Assembly: GCF_010093595.1 (NCBI RefSeq)
Contig: NW_022985451.1
Location: forward strand, 629,956 to 693,955
Reading direction: 5' to 3'
DNA from: Mytilinidion resinicola
Taxonomy: Eukaryota > Ascomycota > Dothideomycetes > Mytilinidiales > Mytilinidiaceae
DNA: 64,000 nucleotides
Position 1 is the first letter of the stretch, and each line of letters begins with the position of its first letter. A program made the translations under genes and the position numbers. This document shows positions 1 to 11,466 of this stretch, piece after piece. A model generated the notes under the pieces. That model was not told the origin of the DNA. It worked only from the letters and a program-made list of their open reading frames with translations, and searched no databases.

Positions 1-94
1 GACTTTCCCGCCTCGTCCCCTCAGTAGCACCTCACTACTCCATGACCTCTCCACGAGACTTCCTCCCATCTCGTCCCATCACAGTAGTACTAAC

Positions 95-1097
95 TCACTT
101 CTCCATAGCATTTTCTCCATGAACCTTCCTAACGTGCTCATCACGCTTGTCTTTGCGATAGAAGGGTCCGCGTCCTCTACCCTCGAGACCTCTTCCACGA
201 GCCGCGCTGCGAAGACAGGTAGCGTCATGGCACCAATGCTCAGACTCTTCAGCCTTGATGTGGACGTTCTTCAGGTGACGCTCCATGTCTGGGAGACGTT
301 TGAAGACTTCCGGGCAAGGCTCGTGCCATGTGCAGGGCCATTTGGTTGGTGTATCGATGTTATCTGGGGAAACGAGAGCGGCTCTGCGGGTGCGTAAGAG
401 GGCGACTAGGGAGTGATAAGGAAAGGTGCAGGGACGGATGTATGCACATACCTTGAAAAAAACTTAGCTATACGGACCGAATGGTTCCTAGGTACAGTTA
501 GTTGAAAAAAAAAAAAACCTACCAGGCATCCAAATGACCGCCACCAGCCTGACTAGGCAAGGGCAGATCATTCGGAGCAAGGTATGGTTGGCCCCAAGCA
601 GCCGAGAGGTCCTGGAGTGGCATGGTAGAGGCTGTGTCGATGACCGGCTGCATGAATGTCTCATGCTGGAGCTGAAAGGGCGACGAATGAGCGGCGCCAT
701 GGAAGCCAGGGTGGGTGTTCGGAAAGACGTCTTGGGTGGAGGCTGAGCTGGCAAAAGGGCTCTGAGTTGGCATAACGGAGGCTCCGGCGGTGAAGGACTG
801 TATGGCGGCCTCGTCTGAATTGCGAAAGGGCGGCCAATCAGCGTCCTGGTAGATATTGGTGCCCATGTCGCCCTGAAGGTATGTTGACTCCTGAGCGGTC
901 GAGGTGGCAGGCGCAACGTTGAGGGCGTTGATGGCTTCGGCGATGTCCGCATCGGTCAGGAAGGGCGACGAATCGAAGGTTTCGTCCAAGCTGAGGTGCC
1001 TCTCGAAACTGGCGAAGTTGGCATGGGAGGAAGCCGTCGTGGGCATCGTGTCGTCGTAATCTTTGAATTGATTGGTGTAAGATTGGCTGGGGTCCAT
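95..1097 (-). CDS. C2H2 zinc-finger protein (probably 3 exons)
   Basis: Likely nuclear DNA-binding protein of about 299 residues. The start is the ATG at 1097 (MDPSQSYTNQ); the frame is open further upstream but without an ATG. The first 190 residues are low-complexity and Ser/Thr/Pro-rich. The C-terminus holds a C2H2 finger (C-x4-C-x12-H-x4-H, WPCTWHEPC...HLKNVH) and a second unit with Cys pairs, FYRKDKRDEHVRKVH and the stop at 95. This is the same order as in the other three finger genes of the window. A frame-consistent splice model is 1097-523, a 36 nt exon 487-452 (followed by GTATGT), and 383-95. It needs a 35 nt first intron, shorter than others here, so the middle of the model is uncertain. 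A 12-A tract at 505-516 lies in that intron. The finger assignment is secure; DNA target and role are unknown. Confidence 0.7.
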
Positions 1098-1427
1098 GGT
1101 GAATCGTACGGTGGTCGTGGATTTGGTGAGCGGGAGCGTTGGGGGATGGCCTTGACTTATGGATTTGGGCCGCGGAATTTGATTACAGCGTAACAAATTG
1201 AGAGATTTTGCATACTCACCTTGTCTGCTGTTATTGAAGTCTTCTCTCACTCTTCAGAACAAATAAGCTTGATGAACGAGAGGATAGTAAGACAGTCGTG
1301 AAAATAATAGCATTTGTGGGTATATAAATATCATCCAAAAGACATTGCAAACCATCAAACCTCGTGCTTAGAACCTCGCGGTATTTCTTTTCCGTTCTAC
1401 ACCATAACAATACACCTCACCCGTACT
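1098..1427. other. Intergenic, 330 bp
   Basis: This stretch holds the 5' flank of the finger gene ending at 95 and the 3' flank of the one ending at 1428; both are on the minus strand. The region 1300-1330 is AT-rich. I see no gene or clear regulatory motif. Confidence 0.5.
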
Positions 1428-4400
1428 TCAATTCTCATGAGCAAAAATGTTCAATTCGATATTGCTCTCCAGCAAATTGCAAGCGACAACCTTGCGGGAG
1501 CAATCCCCACAGAATTCGTGCTCACAGTCCAAACAGCTGGTATATAGCTTGCTAGAATATGGCCCTAGCGTACATTGACACTGTAGAGAGCGAGGTTAGC
1601 AACCACTTCCCGGAGAGTTGCGTGAGGCGTGGTGGACTTACGCAGTAGCGAACTATTTCCTTCCTCTTTGCCGGGAGTCTTGCGGAGGATGAAGACGAGA
1701 TTGGATCGGTGCTCAAAAGCCGTTTACGAGGATTAGAAGAGCGCGCCGGTGATCCGTCAACCAAGATCGGAGATGTGTTAGACCCATCAGGTGGAGTTCG
1801 GTGCTGACTAGCTATCGACTGGCTGGCTGAAGGGCTATCATCGTCCTGACAATCTTCCCCGCCGGCATCATCATCGTAATCAAAGCAGTTTTTATCCATC
1901 TCCTTCATCACTTCTTCCTTCGTCTTCCTCGCCTCCAGACACAACCAGGTGGTGATGTCCTTCTTGTCTCTGAAATGCTCATCGATGTGATTGAACCGTT
2001 CATCCCATGCTGCAGAACGCTTGTTCTGTAACGGAATGATCTTTTGACAGAATCCACACCAGAACTGGCCCTGGCCGTTACGGCCGATGCGACAGGACTT
2101 GACTTCGTTTGCGGCTTCTTCGCCGATCACGGTATGTTTCTCCTTGAGATGCTCTTCAAACACCTCGCGGCGGTAGAAGAGCTCGGCGCAGCAGGACTGC
2201 TCTTTAGACTGTTGGCAGCGCCATGTCTCGAGTTGGAAATGCTGGGAGTTTTCGTGGCGCTTCCAATCGCTCTTGGAACCGAAGCTTCTCTTACAATTCG
2301 GAAAAGTGCATCCGTATGGCCGAGTATGTCGCTTCATGTGTTTCCTAGATTTCATTAGCGATGGGAAGGATGATCAGGAAGTTGAGACGCATGCTCACTT
2401 GAGATCACATCTACGAGGCAGAGTTTTGTTGCACTCCGGGCAAGTCTCATTACTGCCAGAAAAAGGCCTTTGTCGTTGACCAACCAAGTTCTTATGACCT
2501 TTGTCTCGCTTGATGGCCTTTGCCAAAGCTTCAAGGCCCTTCACTAGGTCGGCTTTCGACATAGTTTCGAGGCTACCTTCTGCCGAATCGTCTGATGATG
2601 AAGATCGATCGTTATCAGAGAGATTGCTATTGGAATCATTCATAGAGAGGGGAGAATCCTTTTTGTCTAGACCAGTGGCACGGCTGAGGAGACGCCAGAC
2701 CGCTTTATCCAGGGATTTCCCTTCGGTATTTTCCGGAATCTTCGTAGCAATGTATTTTGAGACTTCGCCAAGAACGGCTCTCTTTCGCTGCTCCGCCTTG
2801 GTTTGAGGCTCTCCAGATAGAGCTGTGGGCCGCTGAGGAAGTTTGCCTGCTGATGGGCTACCTGAAGAAACCTGAGGAGGCGCATTACAGGCAACGTCAG
2901 CCAACACTCCTAGGTTGGTGCTTGTTGAGCTACTTCTCCACGGACTAGGGGTGTTTCCTTCCATGTGATTAGACTGGCCATTGTCAGATTGCCTGTAACC
3001 AGAGGGCATTCCTTGGTCGGGATGCTGAGAAGATGAGGTATAGTACTCGTGATTTGTGGATGGGTGATTATCATCAATTTCGAAGTCATGACTAACATCT
3101 AGATCGCCCCAATGCTGTGGAGTTTGATCGGACGTAAGGCTTGCGGCTCCAGAAGCAGTGTATGACGGCATTGAGAAGCTCTCGAAACCAATGCCGGCAA
3201 GTGTCGTATCCATAGGTGCTACTGACAAGGGTTGAGGAGTTGGAGAGTCCGAGCGTTGGCTCTCATGACATAAAGATCTGATAACGTCAGTCATCACGTT
3301 CATCACAGCCTTAGCTTCAGCTTACCGTCTGATCAGATCCTCAACGTTCTCATCCTTATGCATTCGATGTATGTGCTGCTTGAAGTTGTCCAGCCGCGGC
3401 CATATCTTCCCCCTATTTCTACAATGCTCAGACGCACACTGGTATGACTTCGTGGCAGCGCCCACGGTGATGTTGTGTACGCTTTTTTTGTGCCGGTTCA
3501 GGTCGTTGATTGTGGTGAACCCTCTCGTACCCCTTCGACAGTTTCTGATGTCACATTTATATGGTTTGACATGCTTGAGGTGATGCTTCCTGTAGGACGT
3601 ATCAGCTTCGGCTAGCAAAGAAATATGCGATGCTCCTACTTCATCTCGGATTTACACTTGGCTACGTCGCCGCACTGTGGACATGTAAGAGCTTTGAGAT
3701 TGAGATTCCTGGCTTTGGTAGGCTTAGTACGATCGGTTTTTTCAGCTCGGAAATGATTCGTAGGACGAATGGATCCAGGCGCAAAATTGAACTCAGTCAA
3801 ACGGAAGTCGATGCTTGCTGGAACATCTTGATTGTACTCTGCAGGTTCCATGCTTGCAATGGATTGCGTTGCGGGTTGTGAAAGAGTACCGTAGCCAGAG
3901 TCCCCAGCTACGCCAGTTCCAGTACTCTCAAGCTCTGAACCAGGATGATCACGGTAACTGTTGAACTCCAGGTTAGGAACTAGGTTTGAGGGCATGGTTC
4001 TCCCATCCTTCGGGCCAGGAACACGACCTCGGAAAACCTTCTCGGGATTCCATGGGCTGGCATCTTCGGCGTAGAAACGAGCTATGGGATCAGGAGCCTG
4101 GTGTAAGTTCGACGTGGACATTCTACTGTGCGATCGGGCAACACTAATGAGTCCATTATCCAGGCCAGGGTCTACGGGATTGATATTCTCAGCAAGGCGG
4201 ACGGGACGGCTGGCTTGACTATAGTTATTTTCAGACCGAGATGTCGAGGGAGTTCTCCTTCTTGATTGCAAGGGATCTATGCTAGAGGAAGGGCGAAGGC
4301 CTAAGCGGCCCGGAGCCCCGATGCTTTGCCCCCATTGCGGATGCAAAGCGTTTGCTGAGGAGGGCGTCGAGGCATTGAAGTACTTATCTCGTCAATAAAG

Positions 4401-4481
4401 GAAGCCTGTTATAAAAGGGCCTTGGGTGCCTACATCGGTTGGTGCAAAACTAAACTGGGGTAAACGCTCTTGTTGCGACAT
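1428..4481 (-). CDS. Multi-C2H2 zinc-finger protein, six exons
   Basis: Predicted 929-residue nuclear zinc-finger protein. All junctions keep frame: 4481-4434, 4382-3640, 3589-3326, 3277-2399, 2344-1642, 1580-1428. The start MSQQERLPQF comes from a 48 nt first exon (donor GTAGGC, 51 nt intron), needed because the large second exon has no usable ATG. Finger block 1 (about residues 255-345) starts CPQC and continues PYKCDIRNC...DLNRHKKSVH and CASEHC...HIHRMH. Finger block 2 (about 640-800) starts CPEC and continues PYGCTFPNCKRSF...DWKRHENSQH, TWRCQQ...FEEHLKEKH and FWCGFC. The two blocks look like an internal duplication. Long Ser-rich linkers separate them. The last 51-codon exon adds a Cys-rich tail (CLDCEHEFCGDC) that could bind a further metal ion. 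Function is unknown; a transcription regulator is likely. Confidence 0.85.
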
Positions 4482-5815
4482 GTCCGATCTAGTCTAGGAC
4501 ATGTTAGCCCTCAAAGTCACAGGGGTGCAACAGGACTCGTCGATGTTTGCTCAGTAGGCACAAGGACTTGAGAAATACACGACCGCAGTCGATGAGCGGT
4601 GACGGAGATGCTCAAGAGAGACAAACGCAAAGCTGAACGGAAGAAAGCGACCTACCAAAGAGAGCGCCTGCAGCCTTGAGCCTAATGAGAAGCCTTAGAC
4701 AGGCGCGGAGAGGTCAACAGGTCGAGGTCGACGGCGGTGCGTCAAGGAGGGTGCATTAGTACTCCGGCGTCCACACCGCTTGGAGGCTGACACGAGTGAA
4801 GTGCTCTCGAGAGAGGGACGTAGCGCAAGCACCAGGCTCAACGCAAGCGCGAATAATTGGCTGCACAGGGTCGCCGGTGTGGGAAACTCGTAGAGGTGTC
4901 GAGGAGGACAGCGGCGGTGATCGGATGCGGAACTAATGGGTGCAGAAAGTGCGCGGCAGACTTCAGTGGGGGCTCATGGCTCTGGCAGGCAGATCGAGTG
5001 AGGCTCCCTAGCTCATGGTGCGAGCATAAAGGGCGGCCTCCGCGCTGTGGTTCCAGAAGAAAAGAAGGCAACCGATTTGCCTTGTTGCTGCCTGCGTGGG
5101 CGCCCTCCGGCTTGGGTGACCGGCGCCTTGCTTGGCAGTCCCTCAAGGTGGCTGAGTCGACGCCCTGCTGCCCTCTTGTCTCAACTCCCGCCCGCAGAGT
5201 ATGCATCGTCACCGATCGTGGCACGAATCCGAGATCTGGATGTCCGCGCCTACGTATGTCCTCCCCGTCGACCTGCTGGAGCCACGGCGCTTGATTGCAG
5301 TATATCTTTCTCGGAACGCCCCGCCCGCCCTCGTTTCTGCTGGCGCATGGTGCATGGTGTAGCGCCATGCATCAATCGAGGCGGACCGGCAGTGTCTGCC
5401 ACATGTTGCCAGGTTCAGGCTCGAAAGCGGGCCCGTTCGTGAACTTTAAATGCCGCATGGCACCTAGTGTCTACCTGCCAAAAGACCAATCATTTGAAAC
5501 TGGAGATTACTATTCCGATTGGTAAATGTTGGCCTGAGAGAGGGAGGTATCTACGCTCTGTCTCTAGAAACCCCAAGAGAAACCCGAACGCCTATTAGAT
5601 CCAAGTAAAATCATACAACAGAACGCTCATAAAGAAGGACATAATCACTCCGTTGTGCTCTAGCCCCGCGATGCTATGAGAACAACAAATCGGTCTATGA
5701 TTGATACATTTCGCTATCATGACATTAAGACGTAAACATCGTTTCCATCAAGAAACATCCACCACTACATGTTCCCCTAAATAGCCGAAGCACTTCCCAA
5801 AACGGTCGGTAGATA
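4482..5815. other. Intergenic, 1.3 kb, GC-rich core
   Basis: The core at about 4650-5450 is GC-rich and open in several frames on both strands at once, without recognisable domains or consistent starts. That is typical of a GC-rich 5' flank rather than coding DNA. It likely carries the promoter of the gene starting at 4481 and the 3' end of the gene ending at 5816. Confidence 0.5.
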
Positions 5816-8800
5816 TCATTGCCCCTGGTAGGGATAGTTTTGTTGCTGCTGCTGCATGTACTGAGGCATTTGCTGGTACCCTGCCGACGAGTATGGAACA
5901 CCGCTGCTCTGGTCATACCCAAGACGGGCATCACCATTCAAACCAACTGGAGGTGCTGCGGGAATGCTCTGTGGCTCATTTGTAAAGTACGCTGACGGTA
6001 TGTCATTGGAATATGGCGTTGTGTCAACCGGGGAGGAGAACACCTGTGGTTGTCCATATGTTGCTGAAACCGGAGTGATTGGGGCATATTGCGCAGCGCT
6101 ATTTTGCATGTTCCCACGGTATGCTTGGTTCGATGACTGTGCTCCATTGCCCTGAGGGCTGCGTTGCCTGGTGTCAAGCAGCCCCGGGTACGAGCGCACA
6201 GCAAAGCTCTGCGTTTGGTCAATGGGAAAGCTGAACGATGGGTTCTGTGACTGTTGTTGGCCACGGTACGCAAATTGTGGCGGTGGATACGAGTGCATGA
6301 CCGGAGCCGTGAGACTAGATTGGGAAACATCTGACGAGTATTGCGCGTAGGTTGCTGCGTCGAATCCAGCACCAAGTTGTGGCATCGCAGAGCCCGGATT
6401 GTACCTGGACGGATTGTCGTTGGGCGATCTGATCGGTGTAGGAATCTGGTTTCTAGCATGCTCGGGCATCTCTACGACCGGGCTAATGATGGTATCTGCA
6501 TTGAGATGCTTCTGCTCCACAAGAGGGAGAATCGGCATGCTGATCTGTTCCATGTGCTTCGCCAGATGCACTGTCAACTTCTTCCAACTGTTGAGGATAT
6601 TACCGCAGAATCTGCAAGGCTCATCCTTAGGCTGTTTCGTAGTGTCCTGACGACACTTCTCTACTAGAGCCCAGACATCGTCCGAAGGGTCCTTCGAAGT
6701 CTGACTTCCACTAAGAAAGCCGCCTGACCAGGCGTTGTCCGGATGTGCAGATGTGTCACGCGCTGTACTGTTTCCCGACCGACCTGTGCGTGCTCGTGGC
6801 TCAGCAATCTTGTGCTCACGAACGAGATGTTGCACGAAGTTGTCTTTGCGGTAACAAGTGTGGTTGCAATCGGCTACAGAGCATGTCCAGTTTTCGAGTT
6901 GTCGATGTCGCTCGTTCTCGTGTCTGACCCAATCCGCTTTGCGCTTGAACGACTTGGGCTCACCGCAGTTCGGGAAAGTACAAGTGAAGGGCTGAACGTC
7001 CTCATGCACATGTTTCGTCCAATCAGATGGCTTGTAGAACTTCTTGACTTTGAAGCACAGGGGGCATTCAAACTCGGCTGGCAGCCTTTTGACAGGAGGC
7101 AATGGAACACCCTGTGGGAACTGCGCAGAGATGACGGTTCCTTCCGGGGCGGCCTCGCCATCATCGTCCGACGCTCCAGGGGCTGTGATCTGGAATCCAA
7201 TGAAAGGTGCATCGGAGTCCTTGTTGCCCGCCCGAGGAGGCAGCAATTTCGACTCCCCACCGAGAGCCACACAGAACTCTTTCGTGGACGCGCACTTCTT
7301 ACTCTTCACAGCATTTAGATGCTTCACTTTGAACTCTAGGAGTCGCTTGTACCGCCTCATCTGCTCCTGCGTGATCCTTTCGACCATGTAATCCACTAGC
7401 CTTGGGTTAAGTTGTCTGGCATGGGTTTTGAAACCTTCGTAAGTGGGTATTATGGGATCCGAACGGACTTTGAGATCCATAATGACCGCTTCTGATAGAC
7501 CTTCGTCGTCCATGTTGTTTTCGTCGTCGTCGCCGCCAGGGCTTGGAAGTGGAGAATTTTTGGTTGCTTCGGCGTCCGCTAAAGGTGATGCAAGTGTCAG
7601 CATCGGTGGTCCACCGTGTTGTGTCATCAGTTCGGCAAGGCCAGGTGATTTGCCTAAGTCACTCCTGCTCCTGCTTCGTCTAATGGCGTTCTTGGCATGC
7701 GCCCACGGGCCCGACGTAGCAGACAGATTACCAGAGCCCGGAGGACCAACATCCCTAGTGTTTTGTGCTACACTGGTATCAAGCCTCGGCGACTTCGGAC
7801 GGCCCCAACTTCCTATCCTCTTTGGCTTCTCCAACAATGGTTGAGGCTCCTTCACTTTGGGTAGTGTGGAGTCTGGTGCTTGCGGTGGTGCTGTTGGATG
7901 ACTTCCTTTTCGCTTCAAAACGTTGTTACTAACGGTGCGCTTTGGAAGAATATTATCTAAGAAGCTTGGCCGTCTGTCTCTACTCTTGTCCTTAGGTTTC
8001 GCTTGGTTCAGGTCCGAGGCGATGAGCTTCGATACGCCCCCAGCAGCATATAGACTGCCAAGATCAGACTCACTCACGCGGCGTGAGCCAATGGTAGCTG
8101 CAAGCGACGCCGATTCTATATCCTTCGCCCGTTGATGGAACCGCATCATGGCCGCATTTGAAGTAGGAGGTTGATAGCGATCACCAGAGGATTCTGGTTG
8201 GAAAGGAACGTCATTCCAGGGCCGAGTGCCTACCGGCGCTTCCGGAGCGACTTCGTTCTGTGCGACAGGCGGAAAATACGATGTTTCCGCTTCCGCTCCA
8301 GCTACTTCGACTTGGGCGGGTGGAGATTCCGGCTCGTAGTCTTCATCATCCTTTTCTTCGTCTTCATCCATTTCGCTCCGCTCATCAACATATACCCCTG
8401 GTCCCGGGATTCCAGAGTCATCAAATATAGTCTGCACACCGAGGCCGAGAGAAGACCCTAGAGTCTGACGCACACTAGCATCGTTATGGCTTTTGGCTCG
8501 GCGCCGGTTGGTGGTGTGTTTTTTTCGGACTGCTGGGGCATCGTTGTCGATATCTCCAGCTTCACTCCCAACCTCGCTCTTGGTAAGCCACTCTTGAACC
8601 TCAGCCTTTTTCTCTGCTATAAGACGTTGCTCGGCTACTTCCTCAATGGTTGGTACGTAGATATCTTTCATGGTCTCCCGATCAGCAGGGCTTAGTCCAG
8701 CCTGACCAGAGCTGTTATCCGCAAGCCAGGACCCATCTTCCCTTCTTTCTGCGGCAACTGATACATTCCTGGCAGGCGGTGGCTCTTCCTCCATATCATC

Positions 8801-9841
8801 ATCAGAAGAGTCGTCTACCGGATATGGCGATAGATGCGTGCCAGATCTTCGACTCCCATGACTTCTCTTGCTCATGGTTCGACTAATGTCGGACCTGGCG
8901 GGTGATTCCCCACGACTGTAATTCTCCACGCGAACAATGGGGCTTGTAAGATGTGGCGCCCGTGGCTGAGGGTTTGCAAGGGACACTCCGCCGCCAGCTC
9001 CGCCAGGGCTGTTAGTAAGCGCCGGGCTGTGCTGTTGCTGGTGGGGGTTTGATCGAGCACTAGAAGACATGGCAGGCGAAGGGGTAGATTGTGGCTGAAA
9101 CTCGTTGCCGGTGAGCCTGATAGCAGCTACGGCGAGATTATTCGCGCTCTCATCACCAATCACTGGGCTCGAATTGCTGGTCAGGCTTGGCGACAAAAGA
9201 TGTGAGTCGGATCTCGCAGACGATAGAGACGGCTGGCCTTGGTTGAACCCTCGCATCGAGTTGGCATCTACTCCAAGCATGGAGGCACTGCCCCGGTAGG
9301 ATCCATCGTACGGGCTGCCTTGGTTGGTCTCGCTGATATGGAGGAGCGACCCCAGTTGATTTTCCAACAGTGGATTCTCTAGGAGCGGGTCTCCGTAACC
9401 TGGCGTGGTGTATTGGCTGTAATCCTGATAGATAGAGTCACTGAGATATCCATCGGGACTGACGTGGTCGTGCACCGAGTTCACGGACGGCGAGAGGCTA
9501 TGGGCTGCAGAGTTTCCAGATAGATGCTGCATTTGGTGCTGGACATACTGATTCGGCTGATGTGCGTAGGTTTGATTGATGACATCGGGGTGGAGCGAGT
9601 CATAGGATGAGCCAGTGTTGGGGGTGAAAACGGAGTTCTCTGTGGCTTCAGTTGAATGCAATGCGCCCATGGTGTTGTAGTTCATTATTACAGGCTCCGC
9701 AGAGAAGGCGAATGACCCGTCATCATTCGGTAGATACTGATTCCCTGAAGGCGAGGAAGACAGAAAGTGGTTCTCGTCCTGGCGGCGAGGCATATTGCCG
9801 TTGGTGTATGAGGGGGATCGTGACTCCATCGCAGGCATCAT
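5816..9841 (-). CDS. Large C2H2 zinc-finger protein, intronless
   Basis: About 1341 residues in one 4 kb exon. The frame opens with GTG at 9859, but the first ATG is at 9841 (MMPAMESRSP); ATG 9829 is an alternative. The N-terminal two thirds is disordered, Ser/Pro/Asn-rich, with acidic patches (DSSDDDMEEE, DEDEEKDDEDY). Fingers lie at roughly residues 920-1100: CPLCFKVKKFYKPSDWTKHVH, then CTFPNCGE...DWVRHENERH, then WTCSVADC...YRKDNFVQHLVREH, then CRFCGNIL...LTVHLAKH. The C-terminus is Gln/Tyr/Pro-rich and ends in a QQQQQ stretch, like an activation or condensate-forming tail. This is a conserved Pezizomycotina architecture without a function I can name. A nuclear regulator is inferred. Confidence 0.88.
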   Translation of the reverse strand: MMPAMESRSPSYTNGNMPRRQDENHFLSSSPSGNQYLPNDDGSFAFSAEPVIMNYNTMGALHSTEATENSVFTPNTGSSYDSLHPDVINQTYAHQPNQYVQHQMQHLSGNSAAHSLSPSVNSVHDHVSPDGYLSDSIYQDYSQYTTPGYGDPLLENPLLENQLGSLLHISETNQGSPYDGSYRGSASMLGVDANSMRGFNQGQPSLSSARSDSHLLSPSLTSNSSPVIGDESANNLAVAAIRLTGNEFQPQSTPSPAMSSSARSNPHQQQHSPALTNSPGGAGGGVSLANPQPRAPHLTSPIVRVENYSRGESPARSDISRTMSKRSHGSRRSGTHLSPYPVDDSSDDDMEEEPPPARNVSVAAERREDGSWLADNSSGQAGLSPADRETMKDIYVPTIEEVAEQRLIAEKKAEVQEWLTKSEVGSEAGDIDNDAPAVRKKHTTNRRRAKSHNDASVRQTLGSSLGLGVQTIFDDSGIPGPGVYVDERSEMDEDEEKDDEDYEPESPPAQVEVAGAEAETSYFPPVAQNEVAPEAPVGTRPWNDVPFQPESSGDRYQPPTSNAAMMRFHQRAKDIESASLAATIGSRRVSESDLGSLYAAGGVSKLIASDLNQAKPKDKSRDRRPSFLDNILPKRTVSNNVLKRKGSHPTAPPQAPDSTLPKVKEPQPLLEKPKRIGSWGRPKSPRLDTSVAQNTRDVGPPGSGNLSATSGPWAHAKNAIRRSRSRSDLGKSPGLAELMTQHGGPPMLTLASPLADAEATKNSPLPSPGGDDDENNMDDEGLSEAVIMDLKVRSDPIIPTYEGFKTHARQLNPRLVDYMVERITQEQMRRYKRLLEFKVKHLNAVKSKKCASTKEFCVALGGESKLLPPRAGNKDSDAPFIGFQITAPGASDDDGEAAPEGTVISAQFPQGVPLPPVKRLPAEFECPLCFKVKKFYKPSDWTKHVHEDVQPFTCTFPNCGEPKSFKRKADWVRHENERHRQLENWTCSVADCNHTCYRKDNFVQHLVREHKIAEPRARTGRSGNSTARDTSAHPDNAWSGGFLSGSQTSKDPSDDVWALVEKCRQDTTKQPKDEPCRFCGNILNSWKKLTVHLAKHMEQISMPILPLVEQKHLNADTIISPVVEMPEHARNQIPTPIRSPNDNPSRYNPGSAMPQLGAGFDAATYAQYSSDVSQSSLTAPVMHSYPPPQFAYRGQQQSQNPSFSFPIDQTQSFAVRSYPGLLDTRQRSPQGNGAQSSNQAYRGNMQNSAAQYAPITPVSATYGQPQVFSSPVDTTPYSNDIPSAYFTNEPQSIPAAPPVGLNGDARLGYDQSSGVPYSSAGYQQMPQYMQQQQQNYPYQGQ

Positions 9842-11466
9842 TGGCCACAAAATGCCCACGCGGGATAATCCAGTCTACAACTGGAGAAATCGAGCAATGC
9901 TCTGCGCACCGAGGGTCCCTGGAGCCGGTCCTGACGTGCGAAAAGTAGATAGTGTGACTGAGGCTGTGGGTTATCGTGGCATCGAGTGCTGCCTAGCCGC
10001 CTGAGGACTCGACGGGCGATTCGACGCAATGAAGCAAGAAAAGGTCGCGCGAGATATTGAGGGTGAACAAGAAGCGCGAGAACAGGCACAGAAGACGAAG
10101 ATTATTGCAGGCTCAAAAGTTGCGGCAACAGTGGACAATGCTGCCGCTATGAACGGCCCTGGGACGGTCTGCGGGTGCGCCTTGTGCCAGCAATACGCTA
10201 AGCCTCAAAAAGAAGCCTTGAGCGGATCCAGGAACGTTGCGACCACACCAGCAGCGCCGCTCGTCTAAGGCGATGTTTCGAGCGTCTGCCGGGTCTCAGA
10301 CTCCGCCAGCGAGTGGTTCCAGGCGGAATGCAAAGATGATGTCGCGACCGCAGCAACCGTGGACTGTCCTGCTCTCGGGCACCGGTCAGGCTGACTCGGC
10401 GTGTTTCCAGCGGTGGTGATGCCAAGAAGGGAAGGGGTTGAACGGGCAGCGTTTGGTCCTCGTCTTTTGACTGGCGACGGGCTGGTCTGCACACGGGACG
10501 AGGTCGCGGAAAGGCCTGGGGAAGAGCAGCGGACTCCACTACTGCCAGCACTACGCAGCCTGCTAGTCGTTGTCGAGGCAGATTTGCGAATGCTTTCGTT
10601 CGCCTCAGCCACGCTTGGTCTCGTGTCTGGGGAGGCTTAGACGGCAGCACCACCACAAAACCCGCCTGGGTCACACACGCCGGCACTCTTGCTGGACTCT
10701 CGCGGCTTCGTCCGTGCCATCTCAGTCATGAATCGGCTGCATTGTTCTGGTTGTATACAGAGACCACCATATTATGGGTCTTGACTTCGCGTGCACCCCC
10801 ACATATGCTTGCAGAAGACGCATGAAGTGCAGTCTGCAAGCAGTAGCCCGATCAAATCCCGCACGTCTGCCCCACGAGATAGATAAATTGATAGTTGCAA
10901 GAACCGAGTCTTGACGGGGGATGCAATCAGCATGGAGAGCGCTGGAGTTGTGCCTCTGACCGGATCTCATGCACCTCAACACAACAGTATCGACTGCTGA
11001 ATCCAATGCTGCTCAGCCCCAATTGCCTGACCTTGAGCATGATTCTTCCAGAATCACACAATCGTTCAATGTCGAGTGTGCAGATAGAGGAGACAGCGGT
11101 GACAGTCCTGCATTCCTTCGAAAGCCCGACGTCGCTCCCGTTAGTCCCATGACGTACAGTCTGGATAGAGCCGAGAACAAGCTGCTGGAAGCTTTTTGGC
11201 TCGCCGCTAGGGTTTCTTTCCCAATTCCATCGCGGAAGCTAGCGATATGCATATCAGCACCCAAAATTAGATGAAGACCCACCATGGCAGGGCATGCTCT
11301 TAGTGCTTTTTCTCAAGGACCTCATTGCTACCTGTATGCGCGTCATTCTGATTCTAACTTCGCAAACGGCCACGCAACCACAGTGTGAGTTGAGGTGAAG
11401 TTTGAGGCTGTGTAGCGGGCCACTGACGGGGATGCCTTCACTATCCAGACATTTATAATCCTGACT
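9842..11466. other. Intergenic, 1.6 kb
   Basis: Upstream region of the 1341-residue finger gene. Overlapping GC-rich frames on both strands (for example 10198-10686) have no domain similarity. Probably a long regulatory leader; I see no gene. Confidence 0.45.

Noticed and set aside
4838..5442. Overlapping 131-176 codon frames on both strands
   Set aside because: Shadow frames of GC-rich non-coding DNA, with no consistent start or domain.
10198..10686. 162-codon minus frame
   Set aside because: Low-complexity Arg/Pro/Leu sequence with equally open antisense frames and no domain.
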